DNA of 64,000 nucleotides from Rhypophila decipiens. Lineage: Eukaryota > Ascomycota > Sordariomycetes > Sordariales > Naviculisporaceae. Below the pieces are notes generated by a model, which searched no databases, was not told the DNA's origin, and was given only the letters and a program-made list of their open reading frames with translations. The stretch is taken from the NCBI GenBank assembly GCA_033297075.1, contig MU858103.1, positions 124,001 through 188,000 of the forward strand, read 5' to 3'. A program made the translations under genes and the position numbers. Positions 9,570-22,492 of this stretch are shown piece after piece (within the stretch, counting starts at the first letter, position 1; each line of letters starts with the position of its first letter).

Positions 9570-10760
9570 ATGGCGTCGACTTCTTCAAGCACCGAAAAAC
9601 CCCCGCTTATCTTGGCCAAGGTCCTGATGAATCATCATAGTCACGAGAGCGGCGGCCCAGAGGACTGCATCACTTGCATCCGCTGCAATGGTAGACTGTT
9701 CTACATCGGCATGTCGCCCGTATTTATATGCGGCTCACCCGTCATTGAGTCTCGCTATCGCAAGTTCACCGGTGCTGGAAAAGGCACGTTCGTCAGCACC
9801 GACGAAGAGCACGAAGAACAAGTATTGGAAGACTTTCAAAACTGGCTCATTGCCGCCCTGGAGCCTCTCTTCCTGGAAGTTTGCCCGGACGTCCCGCCGT
9901 CCTTTGACCCCGAGAAGCTCGCGACCGGAGAAGCCCGTCCGGTCCTGTCCGAATACCTGTTCCCCGACGAGTATTATTATCGGCTCGAGACGGATAAGGA
10001 AAAGGTCTTTCCGGTCTGCTCTGAAGATGAGGACAGGCAGTTTATCCACTCTGCCGTGAAACACATGCATCCCGAGCTCGCCGAGGAACTTGAGCAACAT
10101 GGTGTCAAGTTCCTGGATCCATCCGAGATTGAGGTCGCCTTTCAGGACACCAAGGAAGCCTTGTTCACCCGCGAACCGACTCGGGTATTGGTTGACACGG
10201 ACGGCTCGGGACGGAACAAAACTCTCTGCCATTACAAGTCCTTCGGACCCGGCGGACAAATAGCCCTGGAGAAAGAAGCCGAGGCTCATCTCAGAGTGCT
10301 GCTATCGACCCTGGCGCCTGATGCGCGCGTGTTGCGTCTCCTCGGCGTAGTCACGGTACCCGGCGGCATGGTTACGGGGCTGCTGCTCACGCAAATCGAC
10401 CACGGCCGGTACAACACCTGCCCCTCGTATGAGGGCCTTCTCCTCCATGTGCCGATCCCACTCCGTCAGCGCTGGAAGAGGCAGATCGGCGAGACGGTCG
10501 AGCAGCTGCACGAGGCGGGCCTGATTTGGGGCGGTGCCACGCCCTGGAATGTGTTGATAGATCGGAACGACGACGCCTGGATGATCGGCTTCAGCGGCGG
10601 GTATGCCGAGGGCTGGCCCGGTTGGGTAGATGAGGACAAGTTCGGCACCAAAGAAGGCGATCTGCAGGGGCTGGCCAGAATCGTCGAGCATCTCTCCAAC
10701 GAGGAGTACGAGGAGTACGAGGAGTTTAAGTACGACTCTTGCTCGGACGACTTCATGTAG
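9570..10760 (+). CDS. kinase-like protein, probable pseudokinase
   Basis: Single-exon gene of 396 aa. The ATG at 9570 (ACCCAACATGG context) is preferred over an upstream in-frame non-ATG start. The N-terminal 220 residues have no recognised fold. The C-terminal part resembles the small fungal kinase-fold family whose catalytic core normally reads like WGDxKPDNVLID...W.IDFGGGYTxGWVD. Here those read WGGATPWNVLID (about residue 320) and MIGFSGGYAEGW (about 338). The catylytic-loop Asp and the metal-binding DFG Asp are therefore both Gly, and the Lys of the loop is Thr. The final residues are acidic and repetitive (EEYEEYEEF). Phosphotransfer looks unlikely. A binding or regulatory role is inferred; family assignment is moderate. 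Confidence 0.7.
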   Translation: MASTSSSTEKPPLILAKVLMNHHSHESGGPEDCITCIRCNGRLFYIGMSPVFICGSPVIESRYRKFTGAGKGTFVSTDEEHEEQVLEDFQNWLIAALEPLFLEVCPDVPPSFDPEKLATGEARPVLSEYLFPDEYYYRLETDKEKVFPVCSEDEDRQFIHSAVKHMHPELAEELEQHGVKFLDPSEIEVAFQDTKEALFTREPTRVLVDTDGSGRNKTLCHYKSFGPGGQIALEKEAEAHLRVLLSTLAPDARVLRLLGVVTVPGGMVTGLLLTQIDHGRYNTCPSYEGLLLHVPIPLRQRWKRQIGETVEQLHEAGLIWGGATPWNVLIDRNDDAWMIGFSGGYAEGWPGWVDEDKFGTKEGDLQGLARIVEHLSNEEYEEYEEFKYDSCSDDFM

Positions 10761-12781
<2,021 letters not shown>

Positions 12782-13230
12782 TAGTGTAAGGGCAGTCTGA
12801 TGTTGTAATTACACTGAAATTGGGTTGGAATACTAGAAGAAAAGAAGCCAAAGTCGTCAGAGAAAGATGAAAATGGATGCCAAGGTAAAAGTGCAATACA
12901 AGGTCAGGTTGAGATTCCTATCACTTGCCTGGCTGAAGATGGGACGATTGTTCTTCACTCTTAATCCTCCTCCTTGATATGGAAACGGAGAAAAGCGCTC
13001 GGCTGAATACTTGTACCACGGCCAGAGTTATTGGTAATGGCCCTCGCTGAAGAACCTCGCACCAAGAAAACGGACTAACCTAACATGTCGCTCCATCGGA
13101 CCATTTCGAGGTTTGATCCGACAAGGAGACGGATCCCCGGACAGCTCCGGGCAGTAAGCCGGAGGGCCCACACTAATCCCGACTCGGCCGGTGGCTTGGT
13201 ATCTTAGGCAGGCACGTTTCGACCCCGCAG
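12782..13230. other. spacer, may hold the first exon of the HET gene
   Basis: No complete gene is present. An ATG at 13085 followed by 26 nt and a GTTTGA donor at 13111 could splice in frame to acceptors at 13211 or 13313 of the downstream HET gene. A CACTAAT branch-like site is at 13171. Confidence 0.35.
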
Positions 13231-16065
13231 TTGTCCAAAGCCAGGCACAACTACGGATATCCGGGGCCTTCCTTTCATATTCTCTTCATACTCTCATCGA
13301 CCGCCGTCATCAGCTTCCGCTGGCACTCTAGCGACTGCAACAACCCTATCGTGGTGGCCGAGGCCGAGACCGGCACCTTCCGATGTACTTCTTGTGGTCG
13401 AACCACACCGACTCCACAGTCTCTGCGGGATTCCAGCGTGGGCAACAACCCCCTTCCAAATATTCCGCCGGATGAACCGCTTGGAAGCCTGAACCTTTCA
13501 TGGCCTTCCTCCACCTACTACACTCACTCCAATGACACGCGATACGGCCATGATTGCGCCATCTCGGCTGATCAACAAACCGAAACAATAAACCCACCAA
13601 AACCTGTGGCTTCCGATATCGTTTATGACCAGTCCCTGCAGCAAGACGAAATCAGACTTTTACACCTCTCTCCATCCCCTTCTCCGTCGTCGTTACACCC
13701 TTTCATCCACGTCCGACTGGGTGTCTACCCCGACAAGCGTTGCCCCGAGTATGAAGCCATCTCGTACACGTGGGTGGATGAAGATGGTGACTTTCGACTC
13801 CAATGTCCCATATATGTCGGGCCCTTTTGGGATATCCTCCTTGTCACCAATAACTGCCTCTCCATGTTGTTTTACACCCGCAGATCCCTCGTCCCTCGGG
13901 TGTTGTGGGTAGACGCCATTTGTGTCCATCAGGCAAGCCAAGTCGAGAAAACAATACAAATCCCTAAAATGGGTGCAATCTATAACAACGCTATGCGAGT
14001 GGTCGTATTCTTGGATGATGGTGGTAGCATCGACAAAGACATACACCCGGATCTACGTCCTCGCCAAAGTATCATGAGTCCTGCCGCAAGAGAGGCCCTG
14101 CCGTCCATGAAGTCCCATCGCTATTTCACCCGTTTGTGGATAATTCAGGAATTGGTGTTGGCGAGATCCGTAGTCTTTGCCTTCCAAGGCGTTGAGTTCC
14201 AAGCAGATGCGGTATCAGCCTCTCGAGCTTCATGGTCGAGCGGCCCGGCCTCTAAAGCAGCCCCATGGCTTTCTTTGATCTGTCAGCAGTCATTTTCCGC
14301 CGAGGGTGGGTTGGCTGCGGCTCTCCTTCTCACTGGGCAGTCCAAGTGTGGCGATATCCGCGACAAACTGTTTGGTGTTCCCGTTCTGCTCGGCGATGAC
14401 CATGAGGATATTTCTCTGGGTGCAGACTACACCATCTCTTCCCTCCACGTCCTCGTGGGAACTTTCACGCATTGTGTCTTCCAGAAACGGATGGTGGATC
14501 ATGTGTTGCGAAATGCAGTTGGCAAGGATGGCTGGGGTAAACAGCCATCGTGGGTTCCGGCCTGGCGAACTACCCAACCTACTACTCTAGGCCGACGCCC
14601 TTTCGTCGATGAATACCACAATATATCTCCTCCAAATACCGAGTCAAACGTCCATTGCTTCAGGCGAATTCTTGGTGTGGACGATTTGGCTATAAGACAA
14701 GTGGTCTGTAGCGAAATACATCATGGGCAGGACACCTGCCTGCCTTTGTCCGACAGAGCAACTATCCACTCAGCATCTGGCGCCATGTCTTTATACATGA
14801 TTCACTTCTGCGCCTTCCGATCTCATATTGAGCTTTTAGAAGACCCTCCTGAAAGCGTCGGAGGCGAATGGCTGTATCTCTACTGCATCAGGGCGCCCAA
14901 CTCTGCCGTTCTGTTCTATGCCTATGTTCCCAACCTTGCTAAGATTTTTGACCCCGAAAAGGACTCTATATTCTTCGTCAACAACGGCGGACCGGTTATC
15001 ATGCGCCACGCGGGCTCAGGAAGATCAAATACTAAGTACAAGATTGTTGCGCCGTTACATAGCGCGTGGGTGACCTCGAAGCACAGGGAGCTCTCAAACC
15101 GATCAATTGAGGAACTCATCCGAATACAGTGCCTCAATGTCCTCGCCACCTCGCTCCCGCTGATGAATACTGAAACGGGTTTCCTTGAGGATCCTTATAT
15201 TGACAAAGCTTTCCCCCGTTTCCGGCAGTTGAGGCTCTCGAGGGCAGCACATCGTCTCCGTATTCAGGTATTCCCGGGGGCAGCTACAAGTCTTGACACT
15301 CTCGAAACCCTGTGTGCTCTGCCATACTGGCATGAGGGACAGTTTTACGACCTCGAGCCCCTCTTCTTTCCGCCCTTCAACAGGGTGAATGGTCCACGCC
15401 GGGTCGTCAATAGTCAGAAGTTGGCCGCATACCAAAGTGAGCCACCGAAATATATCGAGTTTTGGTTTCGAATGCACGAGCTGGATCAAGCTCACAGGTT
15501 GTTTCTTGATCCCCTCTATTCTTTAGAGGAAGATCCGGACGGCAAACTTCTGCAGCAGGAGGACATGCTGTTTACAAGGACTGTCCCGCGCTGGGAACTC
15601 ACATCATTTCTGGCGAAGGGCGGTCATCCGCCCTCAGGCTCAGATGTAAGTTGGATAGATATAGGGAGCTGTACCCGACCAGCTGGCGATACTATTATGG
15701 CCCGCGCAAGATCTCTGTTGACGAAGTATATTAACATGGACCTTGATACCCTCTATGTTCCGGTGGTGTCCCTGAGGACGAAGTTCGTACCCCTTGTCCA
15801 AACGCTGGAACACGACTGGTGGGAGACGGCGGTCCTTAGAAGGCTGGAACCCTTAGAGCACTATTCTGTTAAGCCGGGAAGTAATCGGCCGACTCGCTAC
15901 GAAGTCCTAATGAAAGCGAATGAAAGGACTACTCGCACTTTGGGGCTGATGAATCGCTTCTGGATATTGAAACAGCCAAAGCCCAAGACCTGGTCGGATC
16001 ATGTCATTGCGGAGCATGGGATTGACTGTAAGCCCGACATATGTTACTATCTATTGAGGCACTGA
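13231..16065 (+). CDS. HET-domain (heterokaryon incompatibility) protein
   Basis: About 940 residues of open frame end at TGA 16063-16065. The N-terminus has a small zinc-ribbon-like segment (FRCTSCGR). The HET domain (about 165-330) shows its three signature blocks: YEAISYTWVDEDG; VLWVDAICVHQASQVEKTIQ with MGAIYNNAMRVVVFLDDG; and RYFTRLWIIQELVLA. A long, unassigned C-terminal region follows. No ATG exists in frame between the upstream stop (13174) and the HET domain, so the coding start must lie in an upstream exon; ATG 13085 with intron 13111-13211 or 13111-13313 keeps frame. Otherwise the gene has lost its start. HET proteins trigger cell death in vegetative incompatibility; which signal this one answers to is unknown. 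Confidence 0.85.
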   Translation: MSKARHNYGYPGPSFHILFILSSTAVISFRWHSSDCNNPIVVAEAETGTFRCTSCGRTTPTPQSLRDSSVGNNPLPNIPPDEPLGSLNLSWPSSTYYTHSNDTRYGHDCAISADQQTETINPPKPVASDIVYDQSLQQDEIRLLHLSPSPSPSSLHPFIHVRLGVYPDKRCPEYEAISYTWVDEDGDFRLQCPIYVGPFWDILLVTNNCLSMLFYTRRSLVPRVLWVDAICVHQASQVEKTIQIPKMGAIYNNAMRVVVFLDDGGSIDKDIHPDLRPRQSIMSPAAREALPSMKSHRYFTRLWIIQELVLARSVVFAFQGVEFQADAVSASRASWSSGPASKAAPWLSLICQQSFSAEGGLAAALLLTGQSKCGDIRDKLFGVPVLLGDDHEDISLGADYTISSLHVLVGTFTHCVFQKRMVDHVLRNAVGKDGWGKQPSWVPAWRTTQPTTLGRRPFVDEYHNISPPNTESNVHCFRRILGVDDLAIRQVVCSEIHHGQDTCLPLSDRATIHSASGAMSLYMIHFCAFRSHIELLEDPPESVGGEWLYLYCIRAPNSAVLFYAYVPNLAKIFDPEKDSIFFVNNGGPVIMRHAGSGRSNTKYKIVAPLHSAWVTSKHRELSNRSIEELIRIQCLNVLATSLPLMNTETGFLEDPYIDKAFPRFRQLRLSRAAHRLRIQVFPGAATSLDTLETLCALPYWHEGQFYDLEPLFFPPFNRVNGPRRVVNSQKLAAYQSEPPKYIEFWFRMHELDQAHRLFLDPLYSLEEDPDGKLLQQEDMLFTRTVPRWELTSFLAKGGHPPSGSDVSWIDIGSCTRPAGDTIMARARSLLTKYINMDLDTLYVPVVSLRTKFVPLVQTLEHDWWETAVLRRLEPLEHYSVKPGSNRPTRYEVLMKANERTTRTLGLMNRFWILKQPKPKTWSDHVIAEHGIDCKPDICYYLLRH

Positions 16066-16385
16066 CGGAATCCTGTCATCGTTAGCTTTATCAGCTCTTG
16101 CCTTTGGTTTCCACAACCTCGCGATGCTAGAACAAACAGGCCTTGTCTGTGTCGAGTACCAGCCAGGCCAGGTCACGAACAGTCGGGCTGGGCATGACCT
16201 ACCGCTGCGAAGGACCCACGTGACATTGCAACCTGATTAATGCAAAACACCCAACAGAGGAGCCAACCGTGCTTGGGCAGAGCCAACATATTCTGCATAC
16301 CCCATGGCACATTTGGACACATCAAACACCGTACCACGCCCTGTCCCCGTACAACGAAGGATAGCACTAATTGGCGACACCGATC

Positions 16386-17076
16386 ATGGACACAAGCGCA
16401 GGTGCAACTAGGCCTCTATCAACAACCCCGGCAGAAGAGCCCGCTCTGCGCAGGATAAAAGCAAGAGTACCGGACCATGCCGCCATTGAGGCCACGGTTC
16501 CAGAGGTTCGAGCAATGACAGAAGAGCGCTTCGAAGGAGTCCTTGACAAGGACCACATCACTCATGTCGTCATACAGTAAGCCTTACCCAGAAATACTGA
16601 TCTGAGGACAGCACCTAACCTCCTTGACACAGAGTATCACAATCGAGACAGGAGCAGATTTTCAGGTCTGTCGGCTATCACTACGACTGGAATTTCCCGG
16701 GACCATATTGGTGTTTCCTTGGCAAGATGGCGGCCAGGGCTCTGTTTGATGGTGATGAAGCCGAGCTCGAGGTGCTCAACTATATTCCTGTGGGTAGGCG
16801 AAAGTTTATCGCTTATACGACCTCCAGATGGAGGGCGTCAACAGCAGGAGGAGTGACTGAGTTACCGCCGCTCAATGTTATCGAGGTCAATTTCAAGAAA
16901 CCACTTCCGGGTAAACCTCTGGAGATGTTTTGGACACCGGCTAGAGGGATGATCACGACTAGGATCAGACGATGTAAGTTGGGAATTTTGGATGTAAATG
17001 TTGTTGGCAATACTGACATGACAATGCAGGGCTTGAGGAACCCGACGAGGTTGATATGACAGGAGCAATGGAATGA
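16386..17076 (+). CDS. hypothetical protein, three exons, 198 aa
   Basis: Exons 16386-16576, 16633-16973 and 17030-17076 are joined by canonical introns (GTAAGC...ACAG and GTAAGT...GCAG) that keep one frame from ATG to TGA. The exact phase fit at both introns is the main support for a real gene. The N-terminal 65 residues are polar and likely flexible. The middle carries aromatic segments (SVGYHYDWNFPGPYWCFLGK, VLNYIPVGRRKFIAYTTSRW) and the C-terminus is acidic (WLEEPDEVDM). No signal peptide, TM helix or known motif is visible and I do not recognise a family. It sits between the HET gene and a multi-TM gene. Confidence 0.6.
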
Positions 17077-17775
17077 GATAGGAGGTTCGAGGACGAATAC
17101 TAGTAGTACTCTTCAATACTGATGCCCAGAGGGAATATCCACTCCCCTCCCTATTATGCCAGAGTTTTATTTCCTATCTGGTCTAGATTCCATCGCGATG
17201 GTTACCCACACGCATTTTTTGACCTGCGTTTCCTCAGTGTTCAATAATCATCATGGCTGCGCATTGAAACGACGAGATCCAAGTACGGTAAAGCCAGTAA
17301 GCCCAGTGCGTTTCCTTAGTGGTTACAAAATCTCTCCATTTACACGGAACCCTCCCACCCCGTAAAGACTATTCACAAGACGCTCTCAGACCTAAGGTCA
17401 AAATACCATACATCCCATACATCCTACATCTAGCTTTTAAATCGGGGTTTCGTACTGGTCGTCACCAAATCATTCTACTTTGGGTTAGTGCGTGCATGAC
17501 GCGTATCAGGAGAGGATCAGGTATTTGTTCAGCGGAAAGTCGGTAACCTATCATGATTGGCTCGCCCAGGGAGGCAGAAGCCGCAGTTGAAGGGCGATAT
17601 CTCACACCACTAGAACGAACTGCCAATTGATAACATAACCTAGCCCCTGGTTCTCTTTCTAATTGTTTGGTTTCACTTCTTGTTCCAATGCAATACACTT
17701 ATTAATCCATTGTTTGATCCTTATTAATTTCTTCCATCCATTCTCTTCTCAGCACGGTTGATCTTGAACCCACTC
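17077..17775. other. intergenic region, no gene seen
   Basis: Spacer between the 198-aa gene and the multi-TM gene, with only short overlapping open frames. The last 100 nt are T/C-rich, as expected of a fungal 5' flank. Confidence 0.5.
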
Positions 17776-19716
17776 ATGAAACATATCGGACTCTTGTATC
17801 TTGTTGTTCTCATAGCCGTACGCTTCTGGACATCGAGCCAAGCCCCCATTCGTCCCAGATCACTCGGTGGATCTTCGAGGCCACTTTATGAAGCACCAGC
17901 ACCATCCGAATGCGGTTTCGAGGGCAACCCCGACTTCTACGGACTCGGGATAAGGCTCGGTATATATCTCCAATGGATCTCGTCCTTTCTCGCCAACATT
18001 TCGCTCAAGGATGTCATCGCCGGGACCCTGGAGACCAACTTCATCTTTCTCCTCGCCGTGTTCATTGCGCTGGCAGATTCAACCAGAGCTCGGACTGTGC
18101 AGTCTGCCGAAGTTATGTTGCTTCTGCAGCTCTGCTTTGGATTTATTCTGTCTACCCTTACTATCTGGGGACACCGCACGCGGTCCAGGCACACGAATGA
18201 GACGCCGACTCGGTCCCTGGCAGGTTCCTTTGCTCGGCTCGGACTGATTGCCACTATCTCGGCCTATAACGTCTGGTTCTGGTTCCCGGGTATCGAAATG
18301 TTGGCGTCACCGCCGTGTCCGGCCTACATCTTCTTCTTCTTCTCCATGCTCGATGCGAGGGGACCTCTCCACAATTTCTATCAGATCCAGTCCTGTATTG
18401 TTCTGGGGATATACGGCATCCTTTTCATCCGTGAATCTTTCTTGCTCTTGTCCTTCCTGGTTAATATCGTCCTCTCATCCGGCATCCTGGCCGGGCTCTC
18501 CATGTGGCTCTCGATTCGAACTTTGCAAAACCACGCACCACCACCACCCCTGGACCAGCAGCAGCAGCAGCAGCAGCAGGATAAAAGATCAAAGCAGCTA
18601 AAGCTGATAATACCCGCCTTCTTCAGACGCTGGGTTGCCTTTTCTTCCATCATGTTTTGGTCTGACGCGAATAGTGAATTCTCGGCTGGCCGTTTCAGAC
18701 CGTCTCTGATCTGGGTGTATTCGTTCCTCGATGTGTTCATCTTCATCGGCCGTAGCACGGTCCAGATATTATGCCTGACAGTTTTCCGGCGGTGCCCGCC
18801 AATTGACTTTCCCCCACTCCTGTCGATTGGAGAATACAAAAAAGTGTTCATCGAAAGGCCCAGGAAAGAGCCCCAGACTATCACCCCCTGGTCCTACTTT
18901 CCCGTCAAAATGGCGCCCAGTTATTGGCTAAGGCAAGTGCCCGTCCGGGCTCAACCATCTACAAAGCTTTATTTGGATTGTCACTTTCTAACCGAGTTTT
19001 GTGGGTAATTAGATTCTTCCGTCAACCGCCGACAATCAGATTACTCAATGGAATTTGCCTGGTGTGGGCTGTCACGACGGTAGAGCTCAAATTGTCATGG
19101 AACAATATTTCGGGCGTGTATGACATCACGTCCACCGGACAGTTGATCCCGTTCGTCATTGGCATAGTCAGCCTCGTAAGACTGTGCCACGCCCTGACGG
19201 TCGAGCTCAGTTCAGTTCGCGAAACAGATATCTTGATGGTACGTTCTAGACTGCATTGACTTTGGTTCATGTTTCCACTTTTGTGTCTGTGAAAGGACTC
19301 AAAGAAGCCATGTCTGATACGTCATATCATCTCAGGCGCTTCTTGATGATTATAATGGAGCCGAACCAGGCTTGGACGACGATGGGAACCACAGAGACCA
19401 GACCAAGCTACCGGGTCCGGACGTGCCCCCTGGGAATGGACCTGTGCCGGACAGGCGATATTTTATCTTCCAGGGAGGGGCGGAGGCAGGCACCGAGATC
19501 ATCAAACCCCTAAACGATGGCTATGTTGGCCTCTTCTGGATTCGCTCGCCCTCCCGTTCCTGTTCTCTGGATCGCGGAGAGCAGCGAGCGGCCCGCGACG
19601 AACGCGTGGCGGCCGACCAGCGGTCCAGAAGGGTGCGCAAGAGAAAACGGCCCCAGTCAGCATATGGTGGCGGTGACGTCTCGGATCTCAGCTCTGTAAG
19701 TATTCGGTTCGGCTAG
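17776..19716 (+). CDS. fungal multi-TM protein of unknown function, with polyQ tract
   Basis: Exons are 17776-18932, 19013-19238 and 19336 to at least 19695. The first intron (18933-19012) begins GCAAGT, so it is a GC-AG intron. It is required to keep the frame into RFFRQPPTIRLLNGICLVWA, and it has a CTAACC branch. The second intron (19239-19335) is GTACGT...TCAG. The protein starts with a hydrophobic N-terminus, then CGFEGNPDFYGLGIRLGIY and about eight TM helices. A PPPPLDQQQQQQQQ stretch (CAG array near 18558-18581) lies in a loop. The exon 3 tail is hydrophilic and basic. If unspliced the frame stops at 19716. A GTAAGT at 19696 suggests splicing onward, possibly to 19932. I know this protein type only as a recurring fungal membrane protein without function. 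Confidence 0.7.
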
Positions 19717-19931
19717 TCTATCATTGAGTGTGGCTCAACTAACTGTAAGAAAAGAGATGTCCATCCGCACGGAGGGAACGCTCTGGTAGTTTATCTCTTG
19801 GCCAGTCGCCGCCTCAGCGTGGTCGCTCGCCAGGGTCCCGGCTTGTTCCATGTTCAAGGAGGACGAGTCGAGTAAGACATCGTAGCCCTTCAGGCCAGAG
19901 CGGAAGTTCCCAATCACCCTCTCTTTGGCAG

Positions 19932-20573
19932 ATCAAGTGGGTACGGCATCTCGTCCGATGCGCCCTGATTCCATTTCTTTGGCCTTTGATGCTCCTAAAA
20001 AAGACCAAGAGAGGTCAGTGGGCCATCAGCCGATGGCGTGAGCTTGTTAAGGAGGAAATTAAAAAGTATCAGGGGGTCATCGACATGGCAGGGTCGGATT
20101 ATGAGCCTCGGAGGGCTCTTGAGGCTCGGGGTCCCCATGTACGATTCGAGCCCCTATTCACCAACAAACAGTGGGGGGAGCTGTACGAACTCATTAAGAA
20201 CCCACAATCTTTCACCTCCATTCTGGTCCAAGGGCTCGACTACACAGTCTTCTATGCGATGCGCACCAACAATCCCTACGTGGCGCAGACGGCGGAGAAC
20301 TTTCGAAGGCTGGTTATAGAGCTCGCGGATCTGAGAAGGAGTACTACTAGGAACGGTGGTGCTGGTGGTCGGACGGTCAAGCTCAAGGAGCAGCACCGCG
20401 AAGCCTGGGAACTCTGGAAGCAAGGGACGAGAGGTATAGACTGGGACCGTTTTCTGAGAGAGGTTACCCGAGGTATGGAAGCTCGGCGGTCGACGACCGA
20501 GGACGGAGATTCGGAAAGAGAGGACGGCGCGCGTCTCCGAAGGGAGCGGGGGTTTACCTGGCCCCAGAATTAA
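19932..20573 (+). CDS. hypothetical ORF, probable last exon of the upstream TM gene
   Basis: An open frame follows a good acceptor (CTCTCTTTGGCAG, ending 19931) and runs IKWVRHLVRCALIPFLW... to a TAA at 20573. The phase is 0, matching the phase-0 GTAAGT donor at 19696 in the TM-protein gene, so a 236-nt intron would fuse them into a protein of about 790 aa. As a stand-alone gene it could start at ATG 19989 (195 aa or fewer). Composition looks coding (WGELYELIKNPQSFTSILVQ, then RRLVIELADLRRS). No domain is recognised. An alternative route with a mini-exon at 19750-19871 and an exon from about 19890 also stays open to about 20040, so transcript evidence is needed. Confidence 0.5.
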   Translation: MKWVRHLVRCALIPFLWPLMLLKKTKRGQWAISRWRELVKEEIKKYQGVIDMAGSDYEPRRALEARGPHVRFEPLFTNKQWGELYELIKNPQSFTSILVQGLDYTVFYAMRTNNPYVAQTAENFRRLVIELADLRRSTTRNGGAGGRTVKLKEQHREAWELWKQGTRGIDWDRFLREVTRGMEARRSTTEDGDSEREDGARLRRERGFTWPQN

Positions 20574-22492
20574 AGGAATTTAAGAGGAAGATAGTTGACG
20601 TCCTAGAAAAGAATTCGCGTCCCGAAGTGGCGACTAGAGACTCCATGACGGTGCTCTACTGTGGCACTTCTATCGAGAGGCTGCCAAGAACATTTGGGGG
20701 TGTTGTGAGAAACATGCCGTGAAAATATCTCTAGATCGACTGTCTCTGCATTGTCCAAGACGACCGGGCCGAGCAGTTCAAGTTAGGGACGAGAAACAGC
20801 CTGTATGAGCGATGTCTACCGAAGTTGCAAAACCGCAGTTTTACATTCGTATTATGAGTTATGAGAGAGGATGTTCTCGAAGCATGCAGACTTGCAGTGC
20901 TTTATCGCTAGGCAGCAAACGAGCAGACAGAATACCTTGGCGTGCTTTAGCCGGGAACGTCAGGATATAAAGTTCAAAACTACACCAAGATACCTTGGAT
21001 GAAGATGCACGGGTCGCAGCATAACCACATGCGCTGTCTGACACGGAAAATAGAGAGGAAACACCTATCTTGGGAGGGCCCTGAACACGTTTATGAGGGT
21101 ATGATCTGCCTTGAGAATTGAGGTCTGAGGATATAAACGTGTATTAGTTTCGGGCAAGTCTATTGTCAATACGGATACTTTGAAGACGTCAATGGCTGGC
21201 TGACGTATGTCTTGCTATTTAAAGCCTCCTGTTCCTCGCTTGGACTCCGGAATCGTGATTATGCATAAACTCGGAGATAAGGAATTGTGACCATCCTCAC
21301 AGTGGCCGCTAACATCGGTACCACCGCAAATAGCCCGTGATACGGATATGTGTGTAACATTACCATCAACCGGTGGCGGTGCTGTCGTCCATCGTTTGGG
21401 ACTGGTCCGCTTGGCAATTGCAATGGCCCAAGGAGACCGTATCCCATCTCGGTAAATAACGATCAATCATGCAAAATTAGCCAACGGTGACTTTTTATGA
21501 CAAGTGTTCTGGCCAGCTTCAGACCGACCGAGGCATGCATCCACTGATGGGACGACACTTCAACGGTTATTTTGACTTTTCGGGGCCCTCGGTTGGTGGT
21601 CGGTGTGGTTCGTTGGCCCGTTTAAGTGGTGTCCACTGTAACAGGAACCGTTCTCAATACGAAGGGGATCCCAGTGCCATCCGAACAGTCGTCGGGAAAC
21701 GGTCGGCAATAACGGTCGCTTGCCAATCGTCATCGACTCTGAAGATCTCAGTCAATCATCGCATATCTATGGAGAAAAGAGTTAATGAGAAACTTGTCAG
21801 AAAGATGATGAAACTTTATCTGCAAATTCGAGTCTTTGACAGCCAAAGAATTCCACAAATACGAAACACTGCCCGTTCCAACATGCCCAGACACGAGAGG
21901 GAGGAACAAAATCGCCCTCTCTGGCCCCTGTCGTATGGATCCTCCACCATGCAGGTCAGCCCACCATGTCTGATTAGCGCCAAATGGTCCCCATCTTTCG
22001 AACCTCCTGTCAAGTTTGATTCGTTCGGCCTCCTTTCCCTACCCCTGTCAGAGAAAATCCCAAGACCCAAACAGGGTTCGCCTCAAATCCCCCTTTCCCA
22101 CTTTTCCCTCGCCGTCTTCTTGGGGCTTCTCGACCCTTTTCTTGTTTCCTGTTCTCGATCGTCTCCAAGACCTTATTTTCTTGGCCTTCAACTGTTCTTC
22201 ACAATCATTCCCCATCTTTTTGGATCCCATTTGTTTTTATTCATCTCTTTTCGTGTATCATTTTGAGAATACCTTTCTCGTCGCTCGTTCCCCCTTTGCT
22301 GCACGACGTGTCACCGTGTGGTAACTGAATCTGTGCGGTCAATTCACCACGGTTCACAAGATAATTAGTTCATAACAAGCATCGTCAAGCTTCTTCCCCC
22401 GGATCTTGGCGTCGTGCATCTCCCGGCTGCCAGATTTGTTTTTCAGGGTCCTCGTCACTCATTCTCCAGTTCCCTCCATCTTCCAAGACGCG
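20574..22492. other. long intergenic region / promoter of GH72 gene
   Basis: No convincing gene. The part from about 22030 to 22280 is strongly pyrimidine-rich on the plus strand, a common feature of highly expressed fungal promoters, and lies 200-450 nt before the GH72 ATG. A 260-codon open frame at 21487-22266 covers this tract but has no protein character. Confidence 0.55.

Noticed and set aside
21487..22266. 260-codon plus-strand frame upstream of GH72
   Set aside because: It covers the pyrimidine-rich promoter tract, giving Pro/Ser/Phe/Leu-rich sequence without domains; codon pattern is not protein-like.
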